DNA of 64,000 nucleotides from an uncultured Clostridia bacterium. GTDB lineage: Bacteria; Bacillota; Clostridia; TANB77; CAG-508. Within the stretch, counting starts at the first letter, position 1, and every line of letters starts with the position of its first letter. The DNA is taken from the NCBI GenBank assembly GCA_949388605.1, contig CASKJV010000001.1:1-64000 (forward strand), in the 5' to 3' direction. The translations under genes and the position numbers were made by a program. Below are positions 35,562 to 44,002 of this stretch, piece by piece. The notes beneath the pieces are model-generated. The model had not been told where the DNA came from and did no database searches. It saw only the letters and a list, made by a program, of their open reading frames with translations.

Positions 35562-36296
35562 ATGAAAAAAGTTATAGTAATAATTATTTTAATAATATTA
35601 ATAGTATTTTTTGTTTTAGAAAATCATAGTGTTACAAAGGAAATTGATACAAAAATATTTATTAATAATGGTCAAATAAAAGATCAAATGGAAGATGAAA
35701 TAGTAATTGAAAATAATAAAAAAGAAATTGATGACTGGAAACTTGTTTTAGTTAACTTTGAAAATCCTTTACCTGAAAATTTTGAACCAGAATTGACTAA
35801 TATAGATAAAAACAGACAATTTGATAGTAGAGCAGTTGATTCATTATTGCAAATGCTTGAAGATATGAAAAAACAAGGATATAAAAATATATGGCCACAA
35901 TCTACATATAGAAGTGTTGCAAGACAAGAAGAACTATTTAGTGAAAAAGTAAAAATGTATATGAATAGTGGAAAAACAAAAGAAGAAGCTGAAAAATTAA
36001 CTCTTCAAAAGATTAATAAACCTGGGACAAGCGAACATAATTTGGGATTAGCAGTAGATTTTAATAATGTAGACTATAAATTTGAAAAAACAAAAGAATA
36101 TAATTGGTTAATTGAAAATGCAGACAATTATGGATTTATATTACGATATACAAGAGAGAAAAAAGACATAACTAAGGTTGATTATGAACCTTGGCATTGG
36201 AGGTATGTGGGAGAAGAGAATGCTAAAGAAATGAATGAATTAGATATGTGCTTAGAAGAATATGTTATTTATAAGGATTATAATAAAAATATATAA
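35562..36296 (+). CDS. VanY-like D-alanyl-D-alanine carboxypeptidase (M15B)
   Basis: 244 aa. One N-terminal helix (about residues 3-20), then an extracellular M15 peptidase domain. Zinc and catalytic motifs are visible: YRSVARQEELF, SEHNLGLAVDF (SxHxxGxAxD) and EPWHWRYVGEENA. Family members remove the terminal D-Ala from murein stem peptides, which changes cross-linking and glycopeptide susceptibility. It precedes the YxeA/GT51/PBP group, an envelope-maintenance neighbourhood. Confidence 0.85.
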   Translation: MKKVIVIIILIILIVFFVLENHSVTKEIDTKIFINNGQIKDQMEDEIVIENNKKEIDDWKLVLVNFENPLPENFEPELTNIDKNRQFDSRAVDSLLQMLEDMKKQGYKNIWPQSTYRSVARQEELFSEKVKMYMNSGKTKEEAEKLTLQKINKPGTSEHNLGLAVDFNNVDYKFEKTKEYNWLIENADNYGFILRYTREKKDITKVDYEPWHWRYVGEENAKEMNELDMCLEEYVIYKDYNKNI

Positions 36297-36309
36297 GATA
36301 AATTATTAT

Positions 36310-36341
36310 AAAGAGTGTCTATAGTATGTCACTCTTTTTCT
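36310..36341 (+). terminator. Intrinsic terminator
   Basis: AAAGAGTG / CACTCTTT (36310-36317, 36330-36337) followed by TTCTTTT. Confidence 0.7.
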
Positions 36342-36343
36342 TT

Positions 36344-36378
36344 TATTATAAGAAAGTTCTCTGAACTTCCTATAATAG
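36344..36378 (+). repeat. REP-like palindromic repeat
   Basis: TATTATAAGAAAGTTC, loop TCT, GAACTTCCTATAATA. It shares the CTCTG core and the TTCCTA arm with the copies at 14150, 47515, 52438 and 62636. Confidence 0.65.
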
Positions 36379-36412
36379 AAGCCATTCGGGAAAATATTAC
36401 ACACATAAATAG

Positions 36413-36479
36413 TTCTTACAAAAATGTAAGAATACTGTAAGCTGAATCAATTGTTATGATAATAAAATCTATATATAAT
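36413..36479 (+). promoter_or_regulatory. Bce-type response-regulator operator and promoter (YxeA operon)
   Basis: TTACA-AAAA-TGTAA at 36416-36429 within the palindrome TTCTTACAAAAATGTAAGAA, and a further TGTAAG 11 bp downstream. TATAAT at 36474-36479 begins 44 bp after the box, the same distance as at 43140. The TnACA-N4-TGTAA form is that described for BceR-like regulators. Confidence 0.7.
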
Positions 36480-36509
36480 GTAATTAAAGATGTAATAGGA
36501 GGGAATAAA

Positions 36510-36860
36510 ATGGAAGATATAAAAGAAAAAGTACCTATGATTATTGCAATAATTATAGCTGTATTAGTTTGTATAGGCGCATTCTACTTTTTAGAATTTC
36601 AGGAAGAGGTTTATTATACTCAAATAGATAATACGAAAATAACAAAGCTTGTTACAACAGATAATATGAAATACCAATATAAATTATTTGCTTATAATGA
36701 AAAGGGAAAGAAAAAAGAATTTATATTTAAAACAAGTAGAGAATTAAGAGATGAGGCATATTTAAAATTGGAAACTAAAATAACAGTAGGAGTTAAACAA
36801 TGGGAAGAAGTACAATATGATGAACTTCCAGAAAAAGTAAAAGTAAATTATTCAAAATAA
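36510..36860 (+). CDS. YxeA-family membrane protein (DUF1093)
   Basis: 116 aa from the ATG at 36510 (AGGAGG six bases upstream). One N-terminal helix (residues 9-28) and a small extracellular domain ending QWEEVQYDELPEKVKVNYSK, the YxeA-type closing motif. In Bacillus subtilis yxeA belongs to the Bce-like yxd operon. Here a Bce-type operator lies just upstream and the BceRS/BceAB-like genes are 4-10 kb away, so it is likely in the same regulon. The function of YxeA is not established. Confidence 0.75.
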   Translation: MEDIKEKVPMIIAIIIAVLVCIGAFYFLEFQEEVYYTQIDNTKITKLVTTDNMKYQYKLFAYNEKGKKKEFIFKTSRELRDEAYLKLETKITVGVKQWEEVQYDELPEKVKVNYSK

Positions 36861-36874
36861 TTTAGGTGGTAAAT

Positions 36875-37576
36875 ATGAAAATGTTAAAAAAAGTAATTTT
36901 GGTAATAATATTTTTTTCAATAAGTATAGCTTTAGTTGTAATAGGAAATGGCTATGATATGTATAAAAGTGCCTTAAAAGAAGTACCTTTAGAAGAAAAA
37001 GTGAATAGTATAAGAGAAAAAGCAAATTATGCAAAAATACAAGAAGTACCACAAATGTATATAAATGCAGTTATATCAGTTGAAGATCATAGATTTTATA
37101 AACATAATGGAATTGATATAATAGCAATTGGTAGAGCTATTATAAATGATATAAAAGCAATGGATTTAGTTGAAGGTGGAAGTACTATAACACAGCAATT
37201 ATCTAAAAATATATATTTTACACAAGAAAAGAAATTTACTAGAAAGATTGCAGAAATGTTTATGTCTTTCAAAATAGAACATAATTACAGTAAAGATGAA
37301 ATACTAGAATTATATTTAAACACAAGCTACTTTGGAGATGGATATTATACTGTAAAAGAAGCTTGTATAGGCTATTTTTATAAAGAATTATATCAGATGA
37401 CTAATTATGAAATGCTTTTATTAGCAGGTATACCCAATGCACCTACAGTTTATGCACCAACTAAAAATCCAGAACTTGCAAAACAAAGGCAAAAACAAGT
37501 AATAGATAAAATGATTAAATATAAATATATAACTCAAGAGGATATTGACAAAATGTTTAAAGAATATAATAATTGA
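36875..37576 (+). CDS. Monofunctional peptidoglycan glycosyltransferase (GT51)
   Basis: 233 aa from the ATG at 36875, five bases after AGGTGG. One N-terminal helix, then the GT51 domain with its five motifs: EDHRFYKHNGID (catalytic Glu), EGGSTITQQLSKN, RKIAEMFMSFKIE, KDEILELYLNTSYFG and a C-terminal ALLAG-type MLLLAGIPNAPTVYAP. It polymerises lipid II into glycan strands at the outer face of the membrane and has no transpeptidase domain. It lies 14 bp after the YxeA-like gene, so its expression probably follows the Bce-type operator. Confidence 0.88.
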   Translation: MKMLKKVILVIIFFSISIALVVIGNGYDMYKSALKEVPLEEKVNSIREKANYAKIQEVPQMYINAVISVEDHRFYKHNGIDIIAIGRAIINDIKAMDLVEGGSTITQQLSKNIYFTQEKKFTRKIAEMFMSFKIEHNYSKDEILELYLNTSYFGDGYYTVKEACIGYFYKELYQMTNYEMLLLAGIPNAPTVYAPTKNPELAKQRQKQVIDKMIKYKYITQEDIDKMFKEYNN

Positions 37577-37687
37577 ATTTATAGATAATAAATAAGTTTA
37601 TTATATATATTAAAAAAATGCAAATGCTAAATAACTAATGCAAATAAATTCGCACAAAACATTTACTAAATAAAGGAGTGTATAATT

Positions 37688-38047
37688 ATGAGTATATTAG
37701 GAAATATCTTATGGTTTATTTTTGGAGGATTCTTAAGTGGACTTTCATGGTTAGTATCTGGAACATTATGGTGTTTAACAATTGTAGGAATACCTTATGG
37801 AATTCAATGTTTTAAGTTTGCTTCAATGTCTTTTATGCCTTTTGGAAAAGATATTGAATATGGAGGAGGAGTTCCATCCTTATTTGCAAATATAATATGG
37901 ATTATATTTTTTGGAATTCCAATGGCTTTAGAAAACTTTTTATTAGGATGTTTATGGTGTATAACAATAGTAGGTATTCCATTTGGATTACAATTCTTTA
38001 AGATTGCTAAATTATCTTTAGCGCCTTTTGGTGCTAAAATAGTGTAA
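37688..38047 (+). CDS. YccF-domain inner-membrane protein
   Basis: 119 aa with AAAGGAG upstream. Two near-identical YccF units, each a hydrophobic helix pair: GTLWCLTIVGIPYGIQCFKF ASMSFMPFG and GCLWCITIVGIPFGLQFFKI AKLSLAPFGA. The family is widespread but its function is unknown. It is followed by a terminator. Confidence 0.85.
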   Translation: MSILGNILWFIFGGFLSGLSWLVSGTLWCLTIVGIPYGIQCFKFASMSFMPFGKDIEYGGGVPSLFANIIWIIFFGIPMALENFLLGCLWCITIVGIPFGLQFFKIAKLSLAPFGAKIV

Positions 38048-38093
38048 TGAGTAAAAATAGTTAATAACTACAATTTGTGCGGATTTTATTATG

Positions 38094-38120
38094 AGGAGAG
38101 TAATACTATTACTCTCCTTT
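38094..38120 (+). terminator. Intrinsic terminator
   Basis: GGAGAGTAAT / ATTACTCTCC with a 3-nt loop and TTT after it. Confidence 0.8.
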
Positions 38121-38389
38121 AATATTAGGTAGCTATTTTACAAATTAAAAGAACTATCATTCATAGATTAAAAATGTATTAAATTTTTTATTAAATAAAT
38201 AGTAATTGTGAATTGTAACAAAATATTTAAATAGTTTAAAATATTGATAAATAATATTTTTTATATTATAATTTTTATGAATATTATAATATATGATATA
38301 ATCATAAGTATACAAAATATTTAAAGTTTAGAGCTATATAATAGAAATTAATAAGTTCTAAGAAATTTCGAATAGAAATGGAGTAAAGT
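38121..38389. other. Gene-free AT-rich interval before PBP gene
   Basis: Contains TATAAT-like strings at about 38266 and 38297 and no recognised operator; no Bce-type box was found. Confidence 0.4.
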
Positions 38390-40420
38390 ATGAGTAAAAA
38401 GGTACTTGCAGTAATTTTAATAAGTTTATTATTAATTGTAGTTATAGGATGTTCAGGATATTTTATTTTTAAAAATATTCACAAATTAACTCCAGAAGAA
38501 ACATTAAAACAATTTGCAATTCATATACAAAATGCAGAATATGAAGATATGTATGATTTAATATCAGAAGAAAGTAAACGAAATATTTCAAAAGAAGATT
38601 TTATAGAAAGAAATAAAAATATTTATTCTGGAATATCTATGACAAATTACATATTAGAAATAAAATCGGAAGAAGAGCAAAAAGATAAAAGTTATAAATT
38701 AAGCTATGATGTATATATAAATACAGCATCAAGTGGAGAAATTAATTTTTCGTCTAGTTCAAGGCTAGTTAAAAATAAAGAAACAAAAAGATATGAATTA
38801 GATTGGTCTTCTAATTTTATATTTCCAAATTTAGATAATACTGATAAAGTTAGAGTAAAAACAGTAGAATCTCAAAGAGGAGAAATTATAGATAGAAATG
38901 GAAAACTTCTAGCAGGACTTGGAGAAGTATCTTCTGTAGGATTTGTTCCAGGAAAAATGAATGAAGATTCAGAAGCTGATATTCAAAAAGTTTCAGAGCT
39001 TTTAGAAGTATCAGTAGATACTATAAAGAACTCTTTAAATTCAAATTGGGTAAAAGATAATACTTTTGTTCCAATAAAGAAAGTGGCAGTTTCAAATCAA
39101 GAATTAAAAGATGCATTACTTGAAATTCCTGGTATAAAAATAAATAGAGTAAAAGAAAGAGTATATCCATTAGCAGAAGCTATATCACATTTAATAGGAT
39201 ATGTTCAAAATGTAACAGCTGAAGATTTAGAAAAAAATGCTGATAAAGGTTATTCTCAGACAAGTGTAATTGGAAAAGCAGGATTAGAAAAACAATATGA
39301 AGATAGATTAAGAGGAAAAGATGGTAAAGAAATTTATATAGAAACTGAAAATGGAACTAGAAAAGATACAATAGCTAGTTCAGAAGTACAAAATGGAGAA
39401 ACAATTAAACTAACAATAGATGCAGAAATTCAAACTCAATTATATAATGAATTAAAAGATGATAAAGGATTATTTGTTGTAATGCAACCAAAAACAGGTG
39501 AACTTTTAGCATTAGTAAGTACACCTTCATACGATAATAATCAATTTATATATGGAATTAGTACAGAAAAATGGAAAGAAATTTCAGAGGATGAAAGAAA
39601 TCCAATGATTGCAAGATATACAAAAGCATATTGCCCAGGATCTACATTTAAACCAATAACAGCTGCAATAGGACTTTCAACAGAGAAAGTAACTGAAAAT
39701 AATACTTTTAATTATGATGGTTTAAGTTGGCAAAAAGGATCTAGTTGGGGAGATTATCGTATAACAACTTTAACACCTTACAATTCAGCAAAAAATATAA
39801 GAAATGCATTAATACATTCTGATAATATTGTTTTTGCGCAAGTTGCTTTAAAAATAGGTTCAGAAACATTTACAAAAGAACTTCAAAAAATTGGATTTGG
39901 TGAAAATTTAAATTTGAATTTAGGATTATCAAGTTCTCAAATTTCAAATAGTGGAGAAATAAAAAAAGAAGTAAGTTTAGCTGATAGTGGATATGGTCAA
40001 GGTGAAATATTGGTTAATCCTGTTCATATGGCAAGTATATATTCAGCATTTGTAAATAATGGAAATATGGTAAAACCATACTTAGAATATAAAGAAGAAA
40101 AGAGTCCAGAATATTTAAAAGAAGAAGCATTTACAGCAGCTTCTGCAAATATTGTAAAAGATGATTTAATTCAAGTTATTGAAAATCCAGAAGGAACTGC
40201 TACTGATATGAAAATTGATGGTATAAAACTAGCTGGAAAAACAGGAACAGCAGAACTTAAAGTATCAAAAGATGAAGAAGCAAATACTTTAGGGTGGTTT
40301 GATTTAATAACAGTTGATGAAAACTCAGATAAACAATATGTTATAGTAAGTATGGTAGAAGATGCTAGAGAATTAGGTGGAAGCCATTATCTTATAAGAA
40401 AGATAAGAAATTTATTTTAA
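38390..40420 (+). CDS. Class B penicillin-binding protein, MecA-like
   Basis: 676 aa. A membrane helix at residues 6-27, an NTF2-like MecA N-terminal domain (about 33-150), the dimerisation domain (about 155-330; RGEIIDRNGKLLA) and a transpeptidase domain: SxxK in CPGSTFKPITA (about 414), SxN in HSDNIVFAQ (about 476), KTG in LAGKTGTAEL (about 617). It cross-links murein stem peptides. The MecA-N architecture occurs in low-affinity PBPs (PBP2a, enterococcal PBP5) but resistance cannot be read from sequence. The stop codon is directly joined to a half copy of the MITE-like element. Confidence 0.88.
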   Translation: MSKKVLAVILISLLLIVVIGCSGYFIFKNIHKLTPEETLKQFAIHIQNAEYEDMYDLISEESKRNISKEDFIERNKNIYSGISMTNYILEIKSEEEQKDKSYKLSYDVYINTASSGEINFSSSSRLVKNKETKRYELDWSSNFIFPNLDNTDKVRVKTVESQRGEIIDRNGKLLAGLGEVSSVGFVPGKMNEDSEADIQKVSELLEVSVDTIKNSLNSNWVKDNTFVPIKKVAVSNQELKDALLEIPGIKINRVKERVYPLAEAISHLIGYVQNVTAEDLEKNADKGYSQTSVIGKAGLEKQYEDRLRGKDGKEIYIETENGTRKDTIASSEVQNGETIKLTIDAEIQTQLYNELKDDKGLFVVMQPKTGELLALVSTPSYDNNQFIYGISTEKWKEISEDERNPMIARYTKAYCPGSTFKPITAAIGLSTEKVTENNTFNYDGLSWQKGSSWGDYRITTLTPYNSAKNIRNALIHSDNIVFAQVALKIGSETFTKELQKIGFGENLNLNLGLSSSQISNSGEIKKEVSLADSGYGQGEILVNPVHMASIYSAFVNNGNMVKPYLEYKEEKSPEYLKEEAFTAASANIVKDDLIQVIENPEGTATDMKIDGIKLAGKTGTAELKVSKDEEANTLGWFDLITVDENSDKQYVIVSMVEDARELGGSHYLIRKIRNLF

Positions 40421-40485
40421 TGACCAATTGGGGACGTTAGTTTTTGGACATTTTTGACCAAACTTATACGTATGTTAGATTGTTG
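40419..40485 (+). repeat. Half copy of the MITE-like element
   Basis: The first 31 bases from AATGACCAATTGG through TTTTTGGACAT match 17719-17750, followed by a diverged half of the inner palindrome (TTGACCA, TTATACG, ATGTTA). The right half is missing. It begins within the PBP stop codon. Confidence 0.75.
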
Positions 40486-40512
40486 AAAAATGAAATTTAT
40501 TGGAGGTGTAAA

Positions 40513-41193
40513 ATGTCAAAAATTTTAATAGTAGAAGATGATGAGAAATTAAGAGATGAACTTAAAATATTTTTAAATAATAATGGGTACAAAGTAGAAA
40601 ATTTAAAAACATTTGATAATACTATAGAAGATATTTTAAAAATTAATCCAGATTTACTTTTATTAGATATAAATTTACCTAATTGTGATGGAGAATATAT
40701 TTGTAAAGAAATAAGAAAAAAATCACAAATGCCAATAATTATAATAACAAGTAGGGATAATGAATTAGATGAATTAATTTCTATTAATTATGGAGCTGAT
40801 CATTATATTACAAAGCCATTTAACATACAAATTTTACTTGCGAAAATAACTTCAATTTTAAAAAGAATTCAAAATATTGATGGAAATAATGAAAAAATTG
40901 ATGCAAAAGATTTTATATTAAATATATCAAAAAGTGCAATAGAGAAAAATGAAAAATCAATTGAACTTACGAAAAACGAATACAAAATATTAAGTTTTTT
41001 AATTCAAAATAGAGATAAAATTGTTTCAAGAGATGAAATAATGAAATATTTATGGGATGATGAAAGTTTTATTGATGATAATACATTAACAGTAAATATT
41101 ACTAGGTTAAGAAATAAGCTAGAAGAAGTAGGATTAAAAGAACTATTAGAAACTAAAAGAGGTCAAGGATATATTTTGAAAAGAGAAGGATAA
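40513..41193 (+). CDS. BceR-like response regulator
   Basis: 226 aa from the ATG at 40513, six bases after GGAGG; the longer frame upstream lies in the repeat. Receiver domain: VEDDEKL, phospho-acceptor in LLLLDINLPNCDG, IITSRD, TKPFNIQILLAKI. Winged helix: LTKNEYKILSFLIQN, NTLTVNITRLRNKLEEVG, RGQGYIL. These are typical of Bce-type regulators. With the kinase at 41202 and transporter at 43235 it should bind the TnACA-N4-TGTAA boxes at 36416 and 43144. Confidence 0.88.
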   Translation: MSKILIVEDDEKLRDELKIFLNNNGYKVENLKTFDNTIEDILKINPDLLLLDINLPNCDGEYICKEIRKKSQMPIIIITSRDNELDELISINYGADHYITKPFNIQILLAKITSILKRIQNIDGNNEKIDAKDFILNISKSAIEKNEKSIELTKNEYKILSFLIQNRDKIVSRDEIMKYLWDDESFIDDNTLTVNITRLRNKLEEVGLKELLETKRGQGYILKREG

Positions 41194-41201
41194 TATTAAA
41201 T

Positions 41202-42222
41202 ATGATGTTTAAAGATTTTATAAAAGAAAAAATAGTTCAAATATTATTATTGTTGTTTGCTTTAATAACAATAGAAATTTTTTTAATTATGTATAAATTT
41301 GCAATATTTTTAAAGTTCTATATACCAATAATAATAATTTCTATGTACTGTATAGGCATTTTAATAGAATACTTTTCTAAAAATAAATATTATTCAGATG
41401 TTAATGATACATTAAATGAACTTAATGAAAAATATTTGTTTACAGAAATAGTAAAAACACCAAATTTTATAGAAGGAGAAATTTTAGACAATGTTTTAAG
41501 CCAAGTAAATAAATCAATGATAGAAAATGTAAATAAATATAAATATCTTCAGGAAGATTATAAAGAATATATAGAATTATGGATTCATGAAATAAAGTTA
41601 CCACTTGCTACAAGTAAAATGATAATTGAAAATAATAGATCTCAAGTTACTGAAAGTATTGATGAAGAATTAGATAAAATTGAAAATTATATAGAGCAAG
41701 TATTGTTTTATGCGAGAAGTAACACAGTTGAAAAAGATTATTATATAAAGAAAATAAAATTAAAAGAAATTGTTAATGAAAGTATAAAAAGAAATAAAAA
41801 CATTTTAATAGAAGAAAAGGTAAATTTAGATTTACATGACTTAGAAAATGAAGTTAATACAGATAATAAATGGGTGATTTTTATTTTAAATCAAATAATT
41901 CAAAATAGTGTTAAATATAAAAGAAAAGATATAGATTTAAGATTAGAAATATATTCAAAAAAGCAAAAAGAAAATATAGTTTTATATATAAAAGATAATG
42001 GAATTGGAATAAAAGATAGTGAAATAGATAGAATTTTCGAAAAAGGATTTACAGGTACAAATGGAAGATATTGTAACCAAAAATCTACTGGAATAGGATT
42101 GTACTTATGTAGAAATTTGTGTCAAAAATTAGGAATTTCAATATATCGGAACTTCTAAAGAAAATGAAGGAACAAAGATAAGTCTAGTTTTTCCAAAAGG
42201 TAGTTTTATAGATATTAATTAG
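41202..42222 (+). CDS. BceS-like intramembrane-sensing histidine kinase, +1 frameshift near C terminus
   Basis: Two N-terminal helices with almost no extracellular loop (about residues 12-60), the hallmark of kinases that sense through a BceAB transporter. HisKA with LWIHEIKLPLATSKM (His about 128). ATPase domain: IIQNSVKYK, IKDNGIGI, EKGFTG and STGIGLYLCRNLCQKLG. Frame 0 meets CGG at 42147 and stops two codons later. Skipping the C gives GTSKENEGTKISLVFPKGSF, the normal end of this family, for 339 aa in total. Without the shift only the last beta strands are lost, so partial activity is possible. Confidence 0.82.
42147..42150 (+). other. CGGA +1 frameshift site 4 (BceS-like kinase)
   Basis: Frame 0 reads ATA TAT CGG AAC TTC TAA. 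Frame +1 reads GGA ACT TCT AAA GAA AAT GAA GGA. Confidence 0.8.
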
Positions 42223-42231
42223 GGAGATATT

Positions 42232-43137
42232 ATGAAAATTTTAGAAAAATACAAAGAATTAATTATATCATTAGTAATTATATTAATTGTTTTAGGAATA
42301 ATTGGAATAAATTTCTATATCGATTATCAAAATAAAAAAGTTAAAATTGAAGACAACAATGATAACTTTAGTATGATAGATAATTGTGCTTATACAGCAT
42401 TTAGAATGCAATTTGAACCAGGATATGATTACACACATGATATGGAATATGAAGAAAAAATATATCATAAAGTATTATCAACATATGAAGAATATCAAGT
42501 TTTTGCTACAGGTAAGAATATTGATATTGATGTAACAGAAAAAGATTTTGAAGATAATTTTGTAATAATAACTGCAATTGAAAATACTTCAATGGTAGGA
42601 TTAACAGTTTCACATATTTATACAGAGGGAATAGAATTACATATACAATTGGATAGTTTTCCTGAAAATATAGATTATGATGAAAATGAAACTTGTATTT
42701 TTATCAAACTACCTAAATATATGAAACAAGAAATTGTAAAAGTTGAAGATATTAGAAAAAGTAAAATATCAGCAGAAAAAAATTATAACTGGAATAATAC
42801 AAATATTACAAATCAAAAAGAAGTAACCCTTGAAGAAGCAATTAAAATTGCTAAACAATATGCCAAAAAAATAGCAACATCAAATAGTTTAACAAGAAAA
42901 TATTTAAATAATTACACAAAAGTTTATGAAGTAAATAAAACAGAAACAAGACCAAATAATTTTTGGTTGATAGAAGATGGCATTATTGAAAGACAATTAG
43001 AAGTTGCTGATTTTACTAGAACAGTATATGAAGTAATTTTAGTAAAGCCAGACGATGATTTAGAAATAGAAAGAGCATTTTTTTATGTCGATGTTTATAC
43101 AGGAGAAGTAATTGCCGGAATGGAAATGTCAGATTAA
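42232..43137 (+). CDS. Membrane-anchored protein of Bce locus, PepSY-like end
   Basis: 301 aa with AGGGAGAT upstream. One N-terminal helix (about residues 11-30), then extracellular. The middle (VFATGKNIDIDVTEKDFEDN, VIITAIENTSMVGLTVSHIY) weakly resembles the C-terminal domain of PrcB-like proteins; the end (LEEAIKIAKQYAKK, FFYVDVYTGEVIAG) resembles a PepSY domain. I do not recognise the full architecture. It is 9 bp after the frame-corrected kinase stop, so it is part of the operon and is a candidate accessory to antibiotic sensing. Confidence 0.55.
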   Translation: MKILEKYKELIISLVIILIVLGIIGINFYIDYQNKKVKIEDNNDNFSMIDNCAYTAFRMQFEPGYDYTHDMEYEEKIYHKVLSTYEEYQVFATGKNIDIDVTEKDFEDNFVIITAIENTSMVGLTVSHIYTEGIELHIQLDSFPENIDYDENETCIFIKLPKYMKQEIVKVEDIRKSKISAEKNYNWNNTNITNQKEVTLEEAIKIAKQYAKKIATSNSLTRKYLNNYTKVYEVNKTETRPNNFWLIEDGIIERQLEVADFTRTVYEVILVKPDDDLEIERAFFYVDVYTGEVIAGMEMSD

Positions 43138-43139
43138 TT

Positions 43140-43207
43140 AACCTTACAAAATTGTAAGGTTTTAGTAAGTGAAATCGATGTCTCTTTAAAACATAACATA
43201 GTATAAT
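43140..43207 (+). promoter_or_regulatory. Bce-type operator and promoter of the ABC transporter genes
   Basis: AACCTTACAAAATTGTAAGGTT palindrome with TTACA-AAAT-TGTAA at 43144-43157, a partial AGTAAG 11 bp downstream, and TATAAT at 43202-43207, 44 bp after the box. There is no good -35, as expected for an activated promoter. Confidence 0.7.
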
Positions 43208-43234
43208 TTACTTAATTTAGAAAGGAGTTTTATT

Positions 43235-44002
43235 ATGGAAAAAGTTTTAGAAGTAAAAAACATTGAGAAATATTATGGTAATAAATCCAATTTGACAAAA
43301 GCCATAGACAATATTAGTTTTGATGTTACAAAAGGAGAATTTGTTGGAATTATGGGAGCGAGTGGAAGTGGTAAAACTACACTTTTAAATTGTATTTCAA
43401 CAATAGATAGAGTAACAGCAGGAAAAATTATTATTAATAATCAAGATATTACAAAATTAAAAGGTAATAATTTAAACAAGTTTAGAAGAGAAGAATTAGG
43501 ATTTATTTTTCAAGATTTCAATTTATTAGATACTTTAACAGCTTATGAAAATATAGCTTTAGCTTTAACAATTCAGAGAGTATCTCCAAAAGAAATAGAT
43601 CGTAGAGTAATTGAAATTGCTAGAAGTCTAGGAATAGAAGAAATATTGAATAAATATCCATATCAAGTATCTGGTGGTCAAAAACAAAGAATTGCATCTA
43701 GTCGAGCAATTATAACAAATCCCAAATTAATATTAGCTGATGAGCCAACAGGAGCATTAGATTCAAAATCTGCAAGACAATTATTAGAAAATTTTGAGTA
43801 TTTAAATGGAAAAATGTATGCAACAATACTTTTAGTTACACATGATGCATTTTCCGCATCTTATGCTAACAGAATTTTATTTATTAAAGATGGTAAAATT
43901 TTTAATGAATTAACAAAAGGAAATTCGACAAGAAAAGAATTCTTTGAAAAGATTATAGAAGTACAAACACTTCTTGGAGGTGATTTGAACAATGTCTTAT
44001 AA
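43235..44002 (+). CDS. BceA-like ABC transporter ATPase
   Basis: 255 aa with GAAAGGAG upstream. Walker A GASGSGKTT (about residue 42), Q-loop LGFIFQDFNLLDTLT, signature QVSGGQKQR, Walker B LILADEPTGALD, H-loop LVTHDAF. With the permease it forms the BceAB complex that frees lipid II-cycle intermediates from peptide antibiotics and signals flux to BceS. Its Walker A codons are AGT GGA AGT GGT with no extra C, an internal comparison for the frameshifted paralogue at 18831. It overlaps the permease gene by 11 bp. Confidence 0.9.
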   Translation: MEKVLEVKNIEKYYGNKSNLTKAIDNISFDVTKGEFVGIMGASGSGKTTLLNCISTIDRVTAGKIIINNQDITKLKGNNLNKFRREELGFIFQDFNLLDTLTAYENIALALTIQRVSPKEIDRRVIEIARSLGIEEILNKYPYQVSGGQKQRIASSRAIITNPKLILADEPTGALDSKSARQLLENFEYLNGKMYATILLVTHDAFSASYANRILFIKDGKIFNELTKGNSTRKEFFEKIIEVQTLLGGDLNNVL

